Positions 16,126-25,351 are shown, counted from the stretch's first letter. The stretch: DNA of 53,732 bases from Bacteroidales bacterium (GCA_017651425.1 JAGCCZ010000075.1:1-53732), one strand, 5' to 3'. A program made the numbers and translations. The notes: generated by a model not told the origin, from the letters alone.

Positions 16126-16644
16126 ATGAAAAACTCCATTTTGCTAACGACCATCATTCTCGCCTTCTGTCTCTCTTTGGGCGCACAGAACGACAAAACC
16201 GCTCATCTGGCCAAGTTGCCCGCCGTGGACATCCAGACCATCGATGGCAAGATCTTCAACACCCAGGACATCCAGAACGACGGCAAGCCCGTCATTGTCA
16301 GCTTGTGGGCCACCTGGTGCAAGCCCTGCATCGCCGAGTTGCTGGCCATCGCTGACGAGTACGAGGACTGGGTGGAGGAGACCGGCGTGAAGCTCTATGC
16401 CGTTTCCATCGACGACGCGAAGACCTCCGCGCGCGTGGCTCCTTTCGTGCAAGGCCGCGGTTGGGACTACGAGGTGCTGCTCGATGTGAACTCCGACTTC
16501 AAGCGCGCCATGAACGTGAACGACGTGCCGTACATGTGCATCCTCAACGGCAAGGGCGAAATTGTGTGGCAGCACACCTCCTACGCTCCCGGCAGCGAGC
16601 AGGAGGTCTATGAGATCATCAAGAGCCTCGCAGCGGAAAAATAG
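16126..16644 (+). CDS. TlpA-like periplasmic thioredoxin
   Basis: This 172-residue protein has a signal peptide (cleavage after SLGAQ, ~residue 21) and a single TlpA-type thioredoxin domain. The active site is WATWCKPC, and the cis-proline follows in NDVPYMCIL. Such proteins reduce or oxidise disulfides in the periplasm, for example in cytochrome maturation or in stress responses; the substrate is not evident. The gene follows the larger thioredoxin-like gene by 17 bp. A short hairpin with a TTCG tetraloop (16654-16667) follows, and may slow or end transcription before the next promoter. Confidence 0.9.
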   Translation: MKNSILLTTIILAFCLSLGAQNDKTAHLAKLPAVDIQTIDGKIFNTQDIQNDGKPVIVSLWATWCKPCIAELLAIADEYEDWVEETGVKLYAVSIDDAKTSARVAPFVQGRGWDYEVLLDVNSDFKRAMNVNDVPYMCILNGKGEIVWQHTSYAPGSEQEVYEIIKSLAAEK

Positions 16645-16653
16645 CGGGGCTCT

Positions 16654-16667
16654 ATCCCTTCGGGGAT
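16654..16667 (+). terminator. Possible weak terminator hairpin
   Basis: ATCCC-TTCG-GGGAT is a perfect 5-bp stem with a UUCG-type tetraloop. A T run occurs only about 12 bases further on, so termination is uncertain. Confidence 0.35.
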
Positions 16668-16718
16668 CATCCATCTGTGTTTTTCAGCGAAATCGGCGGC
16701 GATATTCGGATAATTCAT

Positions 16719-16726
16719 TATTTTTG
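16719..16726 (+). promoter_or_regulatory. Promoter -7 box for the DUF6029-Omp28 unit
   Basis: TATTTTTG matches TAnnTTTG, 71 bp before ATG 16798. Its position argues against translation starting further upstream. Confidence 0.65.
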
Positions 16727-16797
16727 TCGCCGTGATTGGAATTCACGGAAGGAGACATTGGGTCGTTTTTATCAACAAAACTCTGCAGATACAAAGT

Positions 16798-18522
16798 ATG
16801 ATTAAAGTTTTACGATTTTCGGCAATATTATTGCTCATTCTGACACTGGGCACCGCCAATGCCCAACACCAATTCGGAAACAGCCGCATCAGCGGCGATT
16901 TTGGTTTTAATGGCATGTACTACATCCCCGACTCCCTCATCGGTGCCGAGAAGGTGGACTCGAAGGTGCGCGCCAACGCCTTCCTCAACCTGTTATACAC
17001 CAACGGTGGATTCTCAGCCGGCATGCGCTACGAGTTCTACATGTTCCCTCTTCTTGACTTTGAGAAGATTGGCTACCAGGGCCAGGGCATCAAGTACTTC
17101 TTTGCCGACTACAAAAACAAGTTTGTCCAAGTCACCGCCGGCACATTCTACGAGCAATTCGGCAACGGGCTTGCGCTCAGGGCATACGAGGAACGCCAAT
17201 TGGGCATTGACAACAGCTTGTTGGGTGCCCGCGTCAAGGTGACGCCCTACAAGGGCATCATCATCAAAGGTGTCTGGGGCATCGAGCGTGTCAACTTTGA
17301 GAGCTACATCGGCCGCACCGACCATGTGCGCGGTCTCGACGGCGAGATTATCCTCAGCGAGCTGATTCCCAAGATGCAGGAGAAGGGCTTTATGGCCAAC
17401 ATCGGCGCCTCTTTTGTCAGCAAATTCCAGGCGACTAATGATGACATTTACGTCACCCTCCACCCCGACGTGGACTCCCTGCGCGGCACTGGCGTCATCC
17501 CTGCCGACAAGGTGCCCGAGAACGTGCCGACCTGGGCCACACGTCTGAGTTTCGGCTACAAAGGCTTCCGTCTCGACGGCGAGTTTGCCCAGAAGATGAA
17601 CGACCCCAACATCACCAATGAGTTCATCTACAGGAAGGGCAACGCCCTTTTCCTGTCGGCCACCTACGCCATGAAGGGATTCGGCATCGCGGCCTCCTTC
17701 ATCCGTGCCGACAACATGGATTTCCGCTCACAGCGTTTTCAAAACAAGAACGCCCTGTGCTACATCAACAACATCCCGGCCATCAACCGTCAGTACTCTT
17801 ACCAGCTGATTGGCAACTACAGCTTCGCGTCCCAGCCCAACAGCCAGATCGGCGCCCAGCTGCAGGTCAACTACCAAATCCCCAAAAAGAGCAAGATCGG
17901 TGGCAAATACGGCACCGACCTCACATTCAACTACTCGCGTTTCCACTCCATCGACCAGCAGCCCGTGGACGAGGCCGTCCAAAACGGCACCATGTCCGGC
18001 TCCTTAGGCTACACCTCCTCCTTCTTCAAATTCGGTCCCGACCTGCTCTACCAGGACATCGGCCTCGAAATCAGTCGCCGTTTCACCAAGCATTGGAAGC
18101 TTATCCTGGCCTACAACTACATCACCTACAATATTGACAAGCTTCAGGGTCATCCCGGCATGATGCGCGGGCACCTTGTCGCCGCCGACCTGCAATACAA
18201 GATCACCAACAAGCACGCACTTCGCTTGGAGGCGCAGCATCTCTACACCAAGGACGACAAGGGCAGTTGGGTCTATGGCATGCTTGAGTACTCCATCAGC
18301 CCGCACTGGTTCATCTCTGTGGGCGACCAGTGGAACTACGGCAACGAGAATGCCAACATGCGCCTGCACTACTACAACGTGGCCGCCGCCTACGTCTGGA
18401 ACACCACCCGCGTGGCCGTCAACTTCGGCAAGACACAGGAAGGCATACTCTGCATCGGTGGCGTCTGCCGCGCCGTGCCCGCCTCCTACGGCTTCGGATT
18501 GTCCCTCACCACCTCTTTCTAA
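16798..18522 (+). CDS. DUF6029 family outer-membrane beta-barrel protein
   Basis: This 574-residue protein starts at ATG 16798, which opens a signal peptide (LLLILTLGTANAQ, cleavage ~residue 23). The rest is a long series of amphipathic strands rich in aromatic residues and glycine. It ends in a typical outer-membrane terminal strand, FGLSLTTSF, with C-terminal phenylalanine recognised by the BAM machinery. Features such as FGNSRISGDFGFNGMYY and GTFYEQFGNGLALRAYEER are those of DUF6029 proteins. The function is not known. In this and other Bacteroidota it is followed by an Omp28-type lipoprotein (20-bp gap here), so the two are likely partners at the outer membrane. Confidence 0.85.
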   Translation: MIKVLRFSAILLLILTLGTANAQHQFGNSRISGDFGFNGMYYIPDSLIGAEKVDSKVRANAFLNLLYTNGGFSAGMRYEFYMFPLLDFEKIGYQGQGIKYFFADYKNKFVQVTAGTFYEQFGNGLALRAYEERQLGIDNSLLGARVKVTPYKGIIIKGVWGIERVNFESYIGRTDHVRGLDGEIILSELIPKMQEKGFMANIGASFVSKFQATNDDIYVTLHPDVDSLRGTGVIPADKVPENVPTWATRLSFGYKGFRLDGEFAQKMNDPNITNEFIYRKGNALFLSATYAMKGFGIAASFIRADNMDFRSQRFQNKNALCYINNIPAINRQYSYQLIGNYSFASQPNSQIGAQLQVNYQIPKKSKIGGKYGTDLTFNYSRFHSIDQQPVDEAVQNGTMSGSLGYTSSFFKFGPDLLYQDIGLEISRRFTKHWKLILAYNYITYNIDKLQGHPGMMRGHLVAADLQYKITNKHALRLEAQHLYTKDDKGSWVYGMLEYSISPHWFISVGDQWNYGNENANMRLHYYNVAAAYVWNTTRVAVNFGKTQEGILCIGGVCRAVPASYGFGLSLTTSF

Positions 18523-18542
18523 TCTTTAAAAATCTTGATAAA

Positions 18543-19376
18543 ATGAAAAAAATAGCGATATTGATGGTCTTTGCAGCATTTGTGTTCTTTGGCTGCGACA
18601 TTATTGAAGCTCCATACGTCATCCCGACCAATCAAGAAAACGTAACGGTAGAATTTCCAGCTTTGGACCTCTCCAAGGTTTATCGCAAAGTCCTCATCGA
18701 GGAATACACAGGACACCGGTGCACCAATTGCCCGAGTGCGCACTTGGTGCTGGAAGACCTGCACGAGCGCTTTGGCGACACTCTCGCCATCGTGGGCATC
18801 CATGCCACCTCGTTGGCCAACACCTCCAACCGTTTCCCCTACAACTTCCGCACCCAAGCGGGCGACGACCTCGCCGAGGATTTTGGCATCAATGCCATCC
18901 CCGCCGCCATCATCAACCGTGAATATCAACAGGGCGGATGGCCCAAGGATGAGTGGTTGCAGAAAATCAACCAGGTGGACCGCTCCAAGGCCGTTGCCGC
19001 CATCCAAGTCATCAACGAATATGATGCAAACCTGAAGTTGAAAGTTAACACGAAGGTGACCATGCTTGAGGACAACGACCATCCTTTGCGTCTCTCCGTA
19101 TTCCTGATCGAAGACGGCATCGTGCAACCGCAAATGACCAACACCACGACCATCGACGACTACACGCACAACCATGTGTTGCGTGCCGCTCTGAACGGCA
19201 CCTACGGACAGCCGTACGAAGAGACCATGCCGAGACTCACCGAATTTACATACGCTTGCTCCGTCAGCTTTGCCGAACACGACTGGAACGCCGCCAACTG
19301 CACCGTCGTCGTGTTCCTGTACGATGTCTGGTCCGATGAAGTGATCCAGGTGGAAACCGCTCCTGTACTGCAATAG
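18543..19376 (+). CDS. Omp28-related lipoprotein with thioredoxin-like fold
   Basis: This 277-residue protein starts at ATG 18543. The signal sequence ends in a lipobox (VFFGC, Cys19), so it should be an acylated outer-membrane lipoprotein. Residues ~50-150 form a thioredoxin-like domain with EEYTGHRCTNCP, whose CxxC (CTNC) is the family hallmark. INAIPAAIINR supplies a cis-proline position. The C-terminal ~110 residues form a beta-sandwich. Omp28 was first described from Porphyromonas as a surface antigen; a redox role is inferred from the CxxC. It follows the DUF6029 gene by 20 bp and is the third thioredoxin-fold protein in this cluster. Confidence 0.87.
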   Translation: MKKIAILMVFAAFVFFGCDIIEAPYVIPTNQENVTVEFPALDLSKVYRKVLIEEYTGHRCTNCPSAHLVLEDLHERFGDTLAIVGIHATSLANTSNRFPYNFRTQAGDDLAEDFGINAIPAAIINREYQQGGWPKDEWLQKINQVDRSKAVAAIQVINEYDANLKLKVNTKVTMLEDNDHPLRLSVFLIEDGIVQPQMTNTTTIDDYTHNHVLRAALNGTYGQPYEETMPRLTEFTYACSVSFAEHDWNAANCTVVVFLYDVWSDEVIQVETAPVLQ

Positions 19377-19408
19377 TTTTTTTACAAGACACTTTAAAAC
19401 CCATTATC

Positions 19409-20323
19409 ATGAAAATAGTTTCCGTCGAACCCATCGGCATCAGCGAAGAGCGTGCCGTCAACATCGCATACGAACTGGCCGCCAAAGGCCACGAGTTCAT
19501 CTGCTACCGCGACCGCAAAGAGGATGCCGCCACCCTCATCGAGCGAATGAAAGAGGCAGATGAGGTTATTGTTTCCAACATCAAAATCGGCAGCGACATC
19601 TTGTCCCAATGTCCCAAATTGAAGAAACTCAACGTCGCCTTCACGGGGTTGGACCATATTGATTTGGAATACACCCGCGCCCACGGCATAGAGGTGGTGA
19701 ACGCCTCCGGCTATGCCACGGAGGGCGTGGCGGAGTTGGCTGTCGGGCTGATGTTGGATGTCTATCGCCGCATCACAGCCTTGGATGCCGACATCCGCAA
19801 GGGTGGCACGCGCAACAATTTCTTAGGTCGCGAGCTGCGCGGCAAGCGTGTGGGCATCGTGGGCACCGGTGACATCGGACAGCGCACGGCCCAGTTGCTT
19901 TTGGCGTTCGGCTGCGAGGTGGTGGCCTGGAGCCGCTCCGAATACGATGACGTGAAAGCGCAGGGCATCACCTATCTTCCCTTGGAAGAGCTGATGCGCA
20001 CCAGCGACATCATCACCCTGCATGTGCCGTTGACAACGGAAACACATCATCTCATCAGCCGCGAGCTGCTGCTGATGTGCAAGCCCACGGCCGTCATCAT
20101 CAACACCGCCCGTGGCAACGTGGTGGACATGGATGCCTTAGCCGACCTGCTGAAGGCAGGCCTGCTTGGCGGTGCCGGCATCGATGTGTATGAGAAAGAA
20201 CCGCCTTTGGCGGAAAACCACCCCCTCTTCAGCGCCCCCAACTGTGTGCTTGTGCCGCATGTGGGTTATGCCACCCGTGAGGCCTTTGACGACCGCATTG
20301 ACATTGTACTCAGTCACATATAA
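19409..20323 (+). CDS. D-isomer-specific 2-hydroxyacid dehydrogenase (NAD-dependent)
   Basis: This 304-residue cytoplasmic oxidoreductase has the Rossmann motif GIVGTGDIGQ. The catalytic arginine lies in INTARGNVV, the glutamate in DVYEKEPP, and the histidine in VLVPHVGYAT. The family reduces 2-keto acids such as glyoxylate, hydroxypyruvate or pyruvate, or oxidises phosphoglycerate. The N-terminal substrate domain does not indicate which. It ends slightly early for the family, without the usual extended last helix. The next gene, a short-chain fatty acid transporter, starts 16 bp downstream, so a link to hydroxy- or keto-acid use is plausible. The gap to the Omp28 gene is 32 bp, so the genes may share one transcript. 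Confidence 0.9.
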   Translation: MKIVSVEPIGISEERAVNIAYELAAKGHEFICYRDRKEDAATLIERMKEADEVIVSNIKIGSDILSQCPKLKKLNVAFTGLDHIDLEYTRAHGIEVVNASGYATEGVAELAVGLMLDVYRRITALDADIRKGGTRNNFLGRELRGKRVGIVGTGDIGQRTAQLLLAFGCEVVAWSRSEYDDVKAQGITYLPLEELMRTSDIITLHVPLTTETHHLISRELLLMCKPTAVIINTARGNVVDMDALADLLKAGLLGGAGIDVYEKEPPLAENHPLFSAPNCVLVPHVGYATREAFDDRIDIVLSHI

Positions 20324-20339
20324 AAACGCTTTCCGCGCC

Positions 20340-21692
20340 ATGTTCCAACGAATCATCAACGCCTGCGTGCGCTTTGTGCAACGTTATCTGCCTGAGCCTT
20401 TCATTTTTGCCATCATCCTCACCTTCGTGGCTGCCATCCTGGCAATGCCGATTTGCCGCCAGACCCCGTTGGAGGTGGTGGAACATTGGGGCAACGGTGT
20501 CTGGAACCTGTTAGCGTTCGCCATGCAGATGGCGTTGGTGCTGGTCTGCGGTTCCACGTTAGCGGCCGCGCCCATCGTGAAGCGCGGCATCAGTGCCCTG
20601 GCGACACTGCCCAAGAAGCCTGCGGGTGCCATCGCGTTGGTGACAGGCATTTCCGCCATTGCCTGCTGGCTTAACTGGGGCTTCGGTCTCATCGTGGGGG
20701 TCATCTTCGCCAAGGAGGTCGCCCGCAAACTGCCAGGCGTGGACTACCGTCTGCTTATCGCCTCGGCTTATAGCGGCTTCGTCGTATGGCACGCGGGCTT
20801 GTCGGGCTCCATCCCGTTGACGATGGCCACGCCGGGCGAGGCATTGAGTGCCGCCACCAACGGCGTGCTCACCGCGCCCGTGCCCGTATCGCAAACCATC
20901 CTCAACCCCTTCAACATAGTGACCGTAGTGCTCGTCATCATCGCGCTTGTGGCCGTCAATGCACTGATGCACCCCAAGGAGGGAAAAGCCATCACCGTGA
21001 ATCCGGAATTGCTGGTTGAAGAGGAAAGCCCGGCTCCTGCTGTCGCCACGACGCCTGCCGAGAAGATGGAGCAAAGCCCGCTCTTGAGCTGGCTTGTCGC
21101 CATTTTGGGATTGGGGTATCTGATCATCAAACTCTTTGTACGGGGCGGGGCACTGGACCTCAACGCCGTGATCATGCTGTTCCTGTTTGTGGGCATCATC
21201 TTGCATCGCACGCCTTTGGCATACGTGCGTGCCTTTGGCAAGGCCGCCTCGGGCGCGGCGGGCATCCTGTTGCAATTTCCCTTCTACGCCGGCATCATGG
21301 GCATCATCACAGGCGTGGGACACTCGGGCATCTGCTTCGGCACGGTCATCAGCGATGCCTGCATCTCCATCTCCACACCAACCACCTACCCGTTGCTGAC
21401 GTTCCTCTGCGCCGCCGTGCTCAACATCTTCGTGCCCTCGGGTGGCGGCCACTGGGCCATCCAGGCACCCATCATGTTCGCCGCGGGCGCCAACCTCGGC
21501 GTTGACCCCGGCCTCACCGGCACCGCCATCGCATGGGGCGATGCCTGGACCAACCTCATCCAACCCTTCTGGGCCATCCCCGCTTTGGCCATCGCCAAGC
21601 TCAACGCCAAGGACATCATGGGCTTCTGCCTCATCGACCTGGTCGTCAGCGGGCTCATCATCTGCGGCGGATTGCTCGTGTGGGCCCTGTAA
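20340..21692 (+). CDS. Short-chain fatty acid transporter (AtoE/TIGR00366 family)
   Basis: This 450-residue polytopic inner-membrane protein has about a dozen hydrophobic segments. I chose ATG 20340 (MFQRIINACVRFVQRYLPEPFIFA), as the amphipathic N-terminus with YLPEPFIFA is typical of AtoE proteins. Longer versions would overlap the dehydrogenase gene by more than 150 bp. Family-typical loops include CWLNWGFGLIVG, AYSGFVVWHAGLSGSIPL, and a C-terminal PSGGGHWAIQAP followed by WGDAWTNLIQPFWAIP. Such carriers move acetoacetate, butyrate or similar acids. It sits 16 bp after the 2-hydroxyacid dehydrogenase and converges on the CotH gene. Confidence 0.92.
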   Translation: MFQRIINACVRFVQRYLPEPFIFAIILTFVAAILAMPICRQTPLEVVEHWGNGVWNLLAFAMQMALVLVCGSTLAAAPIVKRGISALATLPKKPAGAIALVTGISAIACWLNWGFGLIVGVIFAKEVARKLPGVDYRLLIASAYSGFVVWHAGLSGSIPLTMATPGEALSAATNGVLTAPVPVSQTILNPFNIVTVVLVIIALVAVNALMHPKEGKAITVNPELLVEEESPAPAVATTPAEKMEQSPLLSWLVAILGLGYLIIKLFVRGGALDLNAVIMLFLFVGIILHRTPLAYVRAFGKAASGAAGILLQFPFYAGIMGIITGVGHSGICFGTVISDACISISTPTTYPLLTFLCAAVLNIFVPSGGGHWAIQAPIMFAAGANLGVDPGLTGTAIAWGDAWTNLIQPFWAIPALAIAKLNAKDIMGFCLIDLVVSGLIICGGLLVWAL

Positions 21693-21769
21693 AACCGGCA
21701 TACAGGTTCTGCACCACGGCGGGTTGTTCACACGCCCCGTTTCTACCAAACTTAAGACAATAAAATCTT

Positions 21770-23863
21770 CTATTGTTTCACGATTTTCGCTGTAGCACTT
21801 TCCTGATGGTCGGTGGTGGCGCGAAGGAAATAGACCCCTGAAGGATAACAGGAGAGATCTAACGTGAAATCGTAGCCCTCAACCGGGCAATGGAGGAGAT
21901 GCCGTCCGCAGAGATCCGTCAACGTGACGGCACACATAGGCACGTCCAGATGGATGCGCACCTGTCCGGCAGTAGGATTGGGATAAGCGGCCATAACGTG
22001 TGACGACCCGTGATGGGCAATGCCGACCAGCTCGGAGGCGACCGTCCAGTTCTCTCCAAGACTGTTGTCGGCATCAAGGTCGGTCAGGACGAGGAAGTCG
22101 CCCTGCCCGTCGGCTGTCATTGGCCATGGCAGGGTGTCGGAATAGGTCACCTCGTCAATGACCATGCCCCAAGCGTTGGCCAAAACCAACGATTCGGATT
22201 TGTTGGACAGATGCCGCGAAAAACGTCCGAAAGCATCGGTGTGATAGCAATTCTGGAAAGCTTCCGAATTGGAGACGATGAAGATCTCCTGATGCGGAAG
22301 GATGGTTGAGCCGGCAGGAAAAGTGTAGGTGACGCCTAACTCCCGGAAATAGACCCCGGAAATGTCAAGGGTGTCGTCCCCATTATTGGTAATCCCAATA
22401 AACTCCAATTCATCAGAGGCATAACCCTGGAGAGTATGGGGATGGTAGTTGATTTTCGAGATGACCAACGGCGGGACCTCCACATTGGGACAGTTCTGCA
22501 CCTGGCCGAAGGTGCTGTCAAGCCAGTCGAAACGATTCTGCAGCCATATCTTCATAGTGGTGATATGGTTGTTGTAGTTGTAGGAACGGTTCCAGCGCCA
22601 TCGCTCTCGGGGCATAGCCTCCTCGATAACTCCCGCCAGGCTGTCGATAAGGACCTTTATGCGGTGGTGATTCAGTGCGCCGCCCTCTCTTTTCACCGTG
22701 TTCCACCGGTCGTAGAGAAGGCATCGGTAGGTGTCATTTTCATACAGCTGGTGCCAGAAGTCAGAGCCTGTATTGTCACCGTTGTCAAACTGCAGCACAT
22801 CGTACCCCGACCGTCCCACACTGCCGAAGTCATAGCCGTATGCGAGATTAAAGTCCCAAACCGGCCCGGCACGAAGCTTGCCGCGACGGTCCTTATGGAA
22901 ATAAGTGCTCTTCTGGTAGATGTCCACGTTAGAGGACAACTCTCCGAGAATCATAAAGTCAATGAAGGTGGGGATGTCAATCAGCGCGGGGAATCCGGTG
23001 ATGATATCCTCATTTTGATGGTCGATGGCCTGGAAAACGGAGTCGAAATACTGGTGGATATACATGCCCTGCTCGACAGTAATTGCTTCCGGTTTCGGAT
23101 TATGGCAGATATAGTACACGTCTTCCCAATAGTCGTATGCAGGCGTTGACCAGGCCGGCACTTCATCGCCGGACAGTTTGTCGGCCTTCATGATGTAGCC
23201 GCCACTGACCTTGGGAAAAGCGTTGTCGGTGCTGTCCATGGAGACGATGTCCACCCGGTTCTTGTCGATCTTGATCTTCTCCGTCAGATAATAGAGCCCC
23301 CGGTAATCGCCGTTGACGACAACCTCACAATAGCGGGTGCGGGGCGCATAATGCCCCATATCACCATAGAGTTTGTACGACAGACAGTCGCGCAAAAAAG
23401 AGGGCTCGTCGTTCATAGGATTCAATATCCAGTCGTTCTCGACAGGCATTCCGATGAGGGAGACGTTCCTGTTGGTCACATCGTCATCCATCCTGGTCTC
23501 AAAACCGTATGGTTTCTTGTTGTGCCCTTGGGAGGTGGAGCCCCGCAGCTCAATGCCGATACGGCCCACATAATTCAAGAAGGCGGAATCCTCCTGATTC
23601 GACATATAGTTCCGGGTGGTGTCGTTCACATACAAGATTCTCATCGTGGCAGGCACTTTCGGCTCGTCTTGGATGGGATAGTGGTCATTTGTGCCCGGGA
23701 TGAGGTCTGTAGTGATGATGACGATGGGCAGGTTGGAGGATGTGAACCATTGGGCTTGTGCCGCCATGCTCCACAGGCATATTCCAAGGATAGCGACTCC
23801 TTTTATGATATGGATCAATCGGTTTTTTTCTTCAGATTCACACATAGTTTTGGAAGAGGACAT
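21770..23863 (-). CDS. Secreted CotH-family protein with lamin-tail-like domain and T9SS type A signal
   Basis: This 697-residue protein has an N-terminal signal segment after a short charged lead (VAILGICLWSMAAQA). It is followed by a CotH kinase-type domain, residues ~45-450. ELRGSTSQGHNKKPYGFE, MNDEPSFLRDCLSYKL, YYLTEKIKIDKNRV and GPVWDFNLAYGYDFG are the recognisable segments; the last carries the conserved D/N pair expected at the active site. Residues ~470-600 resemble a lamin-tail beta-sandwich (ELEFIGITNNGDDTLDISG). The final ~75 residues (YPNPTAGQVRI...ATAKIVKQ) are a T9SS type A sorting domain. CotH proteins phosphorylate surface proteins in spore-formers; here a surface role is inferred. 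It has its own promoter at 23893-23900. Confidence 0.9.
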   Translation of the reverse strand: MSSSKTMCESEEKNRLIHIIKGVAILGICLWSMAAQAQWFTSSNLPIVIITTDLIPGTNDHYPIQDEPKVPATMRILYVNDTTRNYMSNQEDSAFLNYVGRIGIELRGSTSQGHNKKPYGFETRMDDDVTNRNVSLIGMPVENDWILNPMNDEPSFLRDCLSYKLYGDMGHYAPRTRYCEVVVNGDYRGLYYLTEKIKIDKNRVDIVSMDSTDNAFPKVSGGYIMKADKLSGDEVPAWSTPAYDYWEDVYYICHNPKPEAITVEQGMYIHQYFDSVFQAIDHQNEDIITGFPALIDIPTFIDFMILGELSSNVDIYQKSTYFHKDRRGKLRAGPVWDFNLAYGYDFGSVGRSGYDVLQFDNGDNTGSDFWHQLYENDTYRCLLYDRWNTVKREGGALNHHRIKVLIDSLAGVIEEAMPRERWRWNRSYNYNNHITTMKIWLQNRFDWLDSTFGQVQNCPNVEVPPLVISKINYHPHTLQGYASDELEFIGITNNGDDTLDISGVYFRELGVTYTFPAGSTILPHQEIFIVSNSEAFQNCYHTDAFGRFSRHLSNKSESLVLANAWGMVIDEVTYSDTLPWPMTADGQGDFLVLTDLDADNSLGENWTVASELVGIAHHGSSHVMAAYPNPTAGQVRIHLDVPMCAVTLTDLCGRHLLHCPVEGYDFTLDLSCYPSGVYFLRATTDHQESATAKIVKQ

Positions 23864-23892
23864 GGCGGTGTGACAGAGTTTTTTTTAGTCAG

Positions 23893-23900
23893 CAAAAATA
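23893..23900 (-). promoter_or_regulatory. Promoter -7 box for the CotH gene
   Basis: The minus strand reads TATTTTTG, 30 bp before ATG 23863, divergent from the ispD-fusion promoter. Confidence 0.7.
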
Positions 23901-23990
23901 CACTTATTTTTCATGATTTTACGATATGCCTATAATTTTCTGACGGCAGGAAACCGATAATGAATTTTTTCATGGAAGAAAAATTTTTGG

Positions 23991-23998
23991 TATTTTTG
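23991..23998 (+). promoter_or_regulatory. Promoter -7 box for the ispD-deaminase/wecB operon
   Basis: TATTTTTG matches TAnnTTTG, 40 bp before ATG 24038. Confidence 0.7.
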
Positions 23999-24037
23999 CC
24001 ATCCCAATAATAATGTCGCACAGAAAATAAGAATCCC

Positions 24038-25336
24038 ATGAACATCGCGATAATCATGGCGGCGGGCAAAGGCCTCCGCGTCGGCGGGGAGATCCCCAAA
24101 CAGTTCGTCGAAGTTGACGGGCACATGCTGGTCGAATACTCCATCGCCACCTTCCAGCAGCACCCGAGCATTGACGAAATCGTCGTTGTCATCCCCGACG
24201 ACTGCCCCGATGCCGTCATCCGGAAACTGCAAACGCAATTTGACAAGATCACCCGATTCGTGGTTGGCGGCACGGAGCGATTCCAATCCTCGTGGAATGC
24301 GGTACGGCTCTTTGCCGACAGGCCAAACGACAACCTGCTGTTGCACGATGCGGCGCGGCCAGGCATCACCCCGCGCATCATCGACGACCTGCTGCACACC
24401 TTGGAAACGGGCGAGGCTGCCGTCACCGCGCTGCCCGCCATTGACACCGTGCTGCATGGCGACCACGAGAGAACCCTTTTGGAAACATTCAACCGAAGCC
24501 GTGTCTTCTATGCCCAGACCCCACAGGCCTTCCGTGCCAAGTTGCTCTTCGACTGCTTCACAAAGCTATGGCAGGAGGGCGGCATCACCCCCACTGACGA
24601 GAGCGGCCTCGTGAAACACTTCCGTCCCGACGTCCCCATCCACATTGTGATTGGGGAGGTCGTCAACTTCAAGGTCACCTACCCCAACGACCTCAAGATT
24701 GTGGGCTATAACAACATTGTCCAGATTCTGAAAAAGCACGGGAAAGAAGCAACTGAAAGCAATAATGACGCCGCACCCTGCAAGGTCTCAAGCAGTGATG
24801 CATACATACCCAAGCTCTCCCGACTGGATCGTTCCTCATCTGTCAGGAACCGGGAAACGCCCGTCACGGAGGACGACTACAAATACATGCGCATGGCCAT
24901 TGAGGTCTCGGAACGAAACATCGCGGAGGGCGGCGGTCCCTTCGGGGCTGTGATTGTCAAGGACGGGGAGGTCGTAGCCGCCTCTGGCAACCGAGTGGTG
25001 CCCAACAACGACCCCACCGCCCACGCAGAGGTGACAGCCATCCGCGAGGCTTGTGCCAAGTTAGGCACCTTCCAGCTCATCGGTGCCACGCTCTACGCCT
25101 CCTGCGAGCCTTGCCCCATGTGCCTCAGCTCCATCTATTGGGCCGGCATCTCACGCGTCTTCTACGCCGGCACACGCTACGACTCCGACGATGTCGGCTT
25201 CGACGATTCCTTCATCTACGACGAGCTCTCCATTCCCGTGTCCGAACGCTCTATCCCCTTCCGCCAAATCCTGCACGGGGAATCCCTGCGCGCCTATCGC
25301 CTATGGGCCACAAAAGATGACAAAGTGAGATACTAA
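24038..25336 (+). CDS. ispD: IspD-family cytidylyltransferase fused to a guanine deaminase-like domain
   Basis: One uninterrupted 432-codon frame joins two enzymes. Residues 1-~232 are an IspD/TarI-type CTP transferase: MAAGKGLRVGGEIPKQF (7-23), HDAARPG (103-109), TDESGLV (186-192) and a closing VNFKVTYPNDLKI. IspD forms CDP-methylerythritol in isoprenoid synthesis. Residues ~233-275 are a polar linker. Residues ~276-432 are a CDA-fold deaminase closest to guanine deaminase (B. subtilis GuaD). It has zinc ligands H329, C359 and C362, the proton shuttle E331 in TAHAE, and the C-terminal GFDDSFIY and ERSIPF segments typical of GuaD. No frameshift or internal start is evident at the junction. 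The wecB gene follows 15 bp later. Both halves retain catalytic residues, so a true bifunctional protein is likely. Confidence 0.88.
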   Translation: MNIAIIMAAGKGLRVGGEIPKQFVEVDGHMLVEYSIATFQQHPSIDEIVVVIPDDCPDAVIRKLQTQFDKITRFVVGGTERFQSSWNAVRLFADRPNDNLLLHDAARPGITPRIIDDLLHTLETGEAAVTALPAIDTVLHGDHERTLLETFNRSRVFYAQTPQAFRAKLLFDCFTKLWQEGGITPTDESGLVKHFRPDVPIHIVIGEVVNFKVTYPNDLKIVGYNNIVQILKKHGKEATESNNDAAPCKVSSSDAYIPKLSRLDRSSSVRNRETPVTEDDYKYMRMAIEVSERNIAEGGGPFGAVIVKDGEVVAASGNRVVPNNDPTAHAEVTAIREACAKLGTFQLIGATLYASCEPCPMCLSSIYWAGISRVFYAGTRYDSDDVGFDDSFIYDELSIPVSERSIPFRQILHGESLRAYRLWATKDDKVRY

Positions 25337-25351
25337 CAAACACTGGTAAAC

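Noticed and set aside
20559..21749. Long minus-strand frame (396 codons) opposite the fatty acid transporter
   Set aside because: It mirrors the codon pattern of the real gene; its composition is extremely rich in His, Gly and Asp, and no motif is visible.
21757..21776. Hairpin ACAATA/TATTGT between the convergent transporter and CotH genes as a terminator
   Set aside because: The stem is only six A/T-rich pairs and overlaps the CotH stop codon; it is too weak to call.
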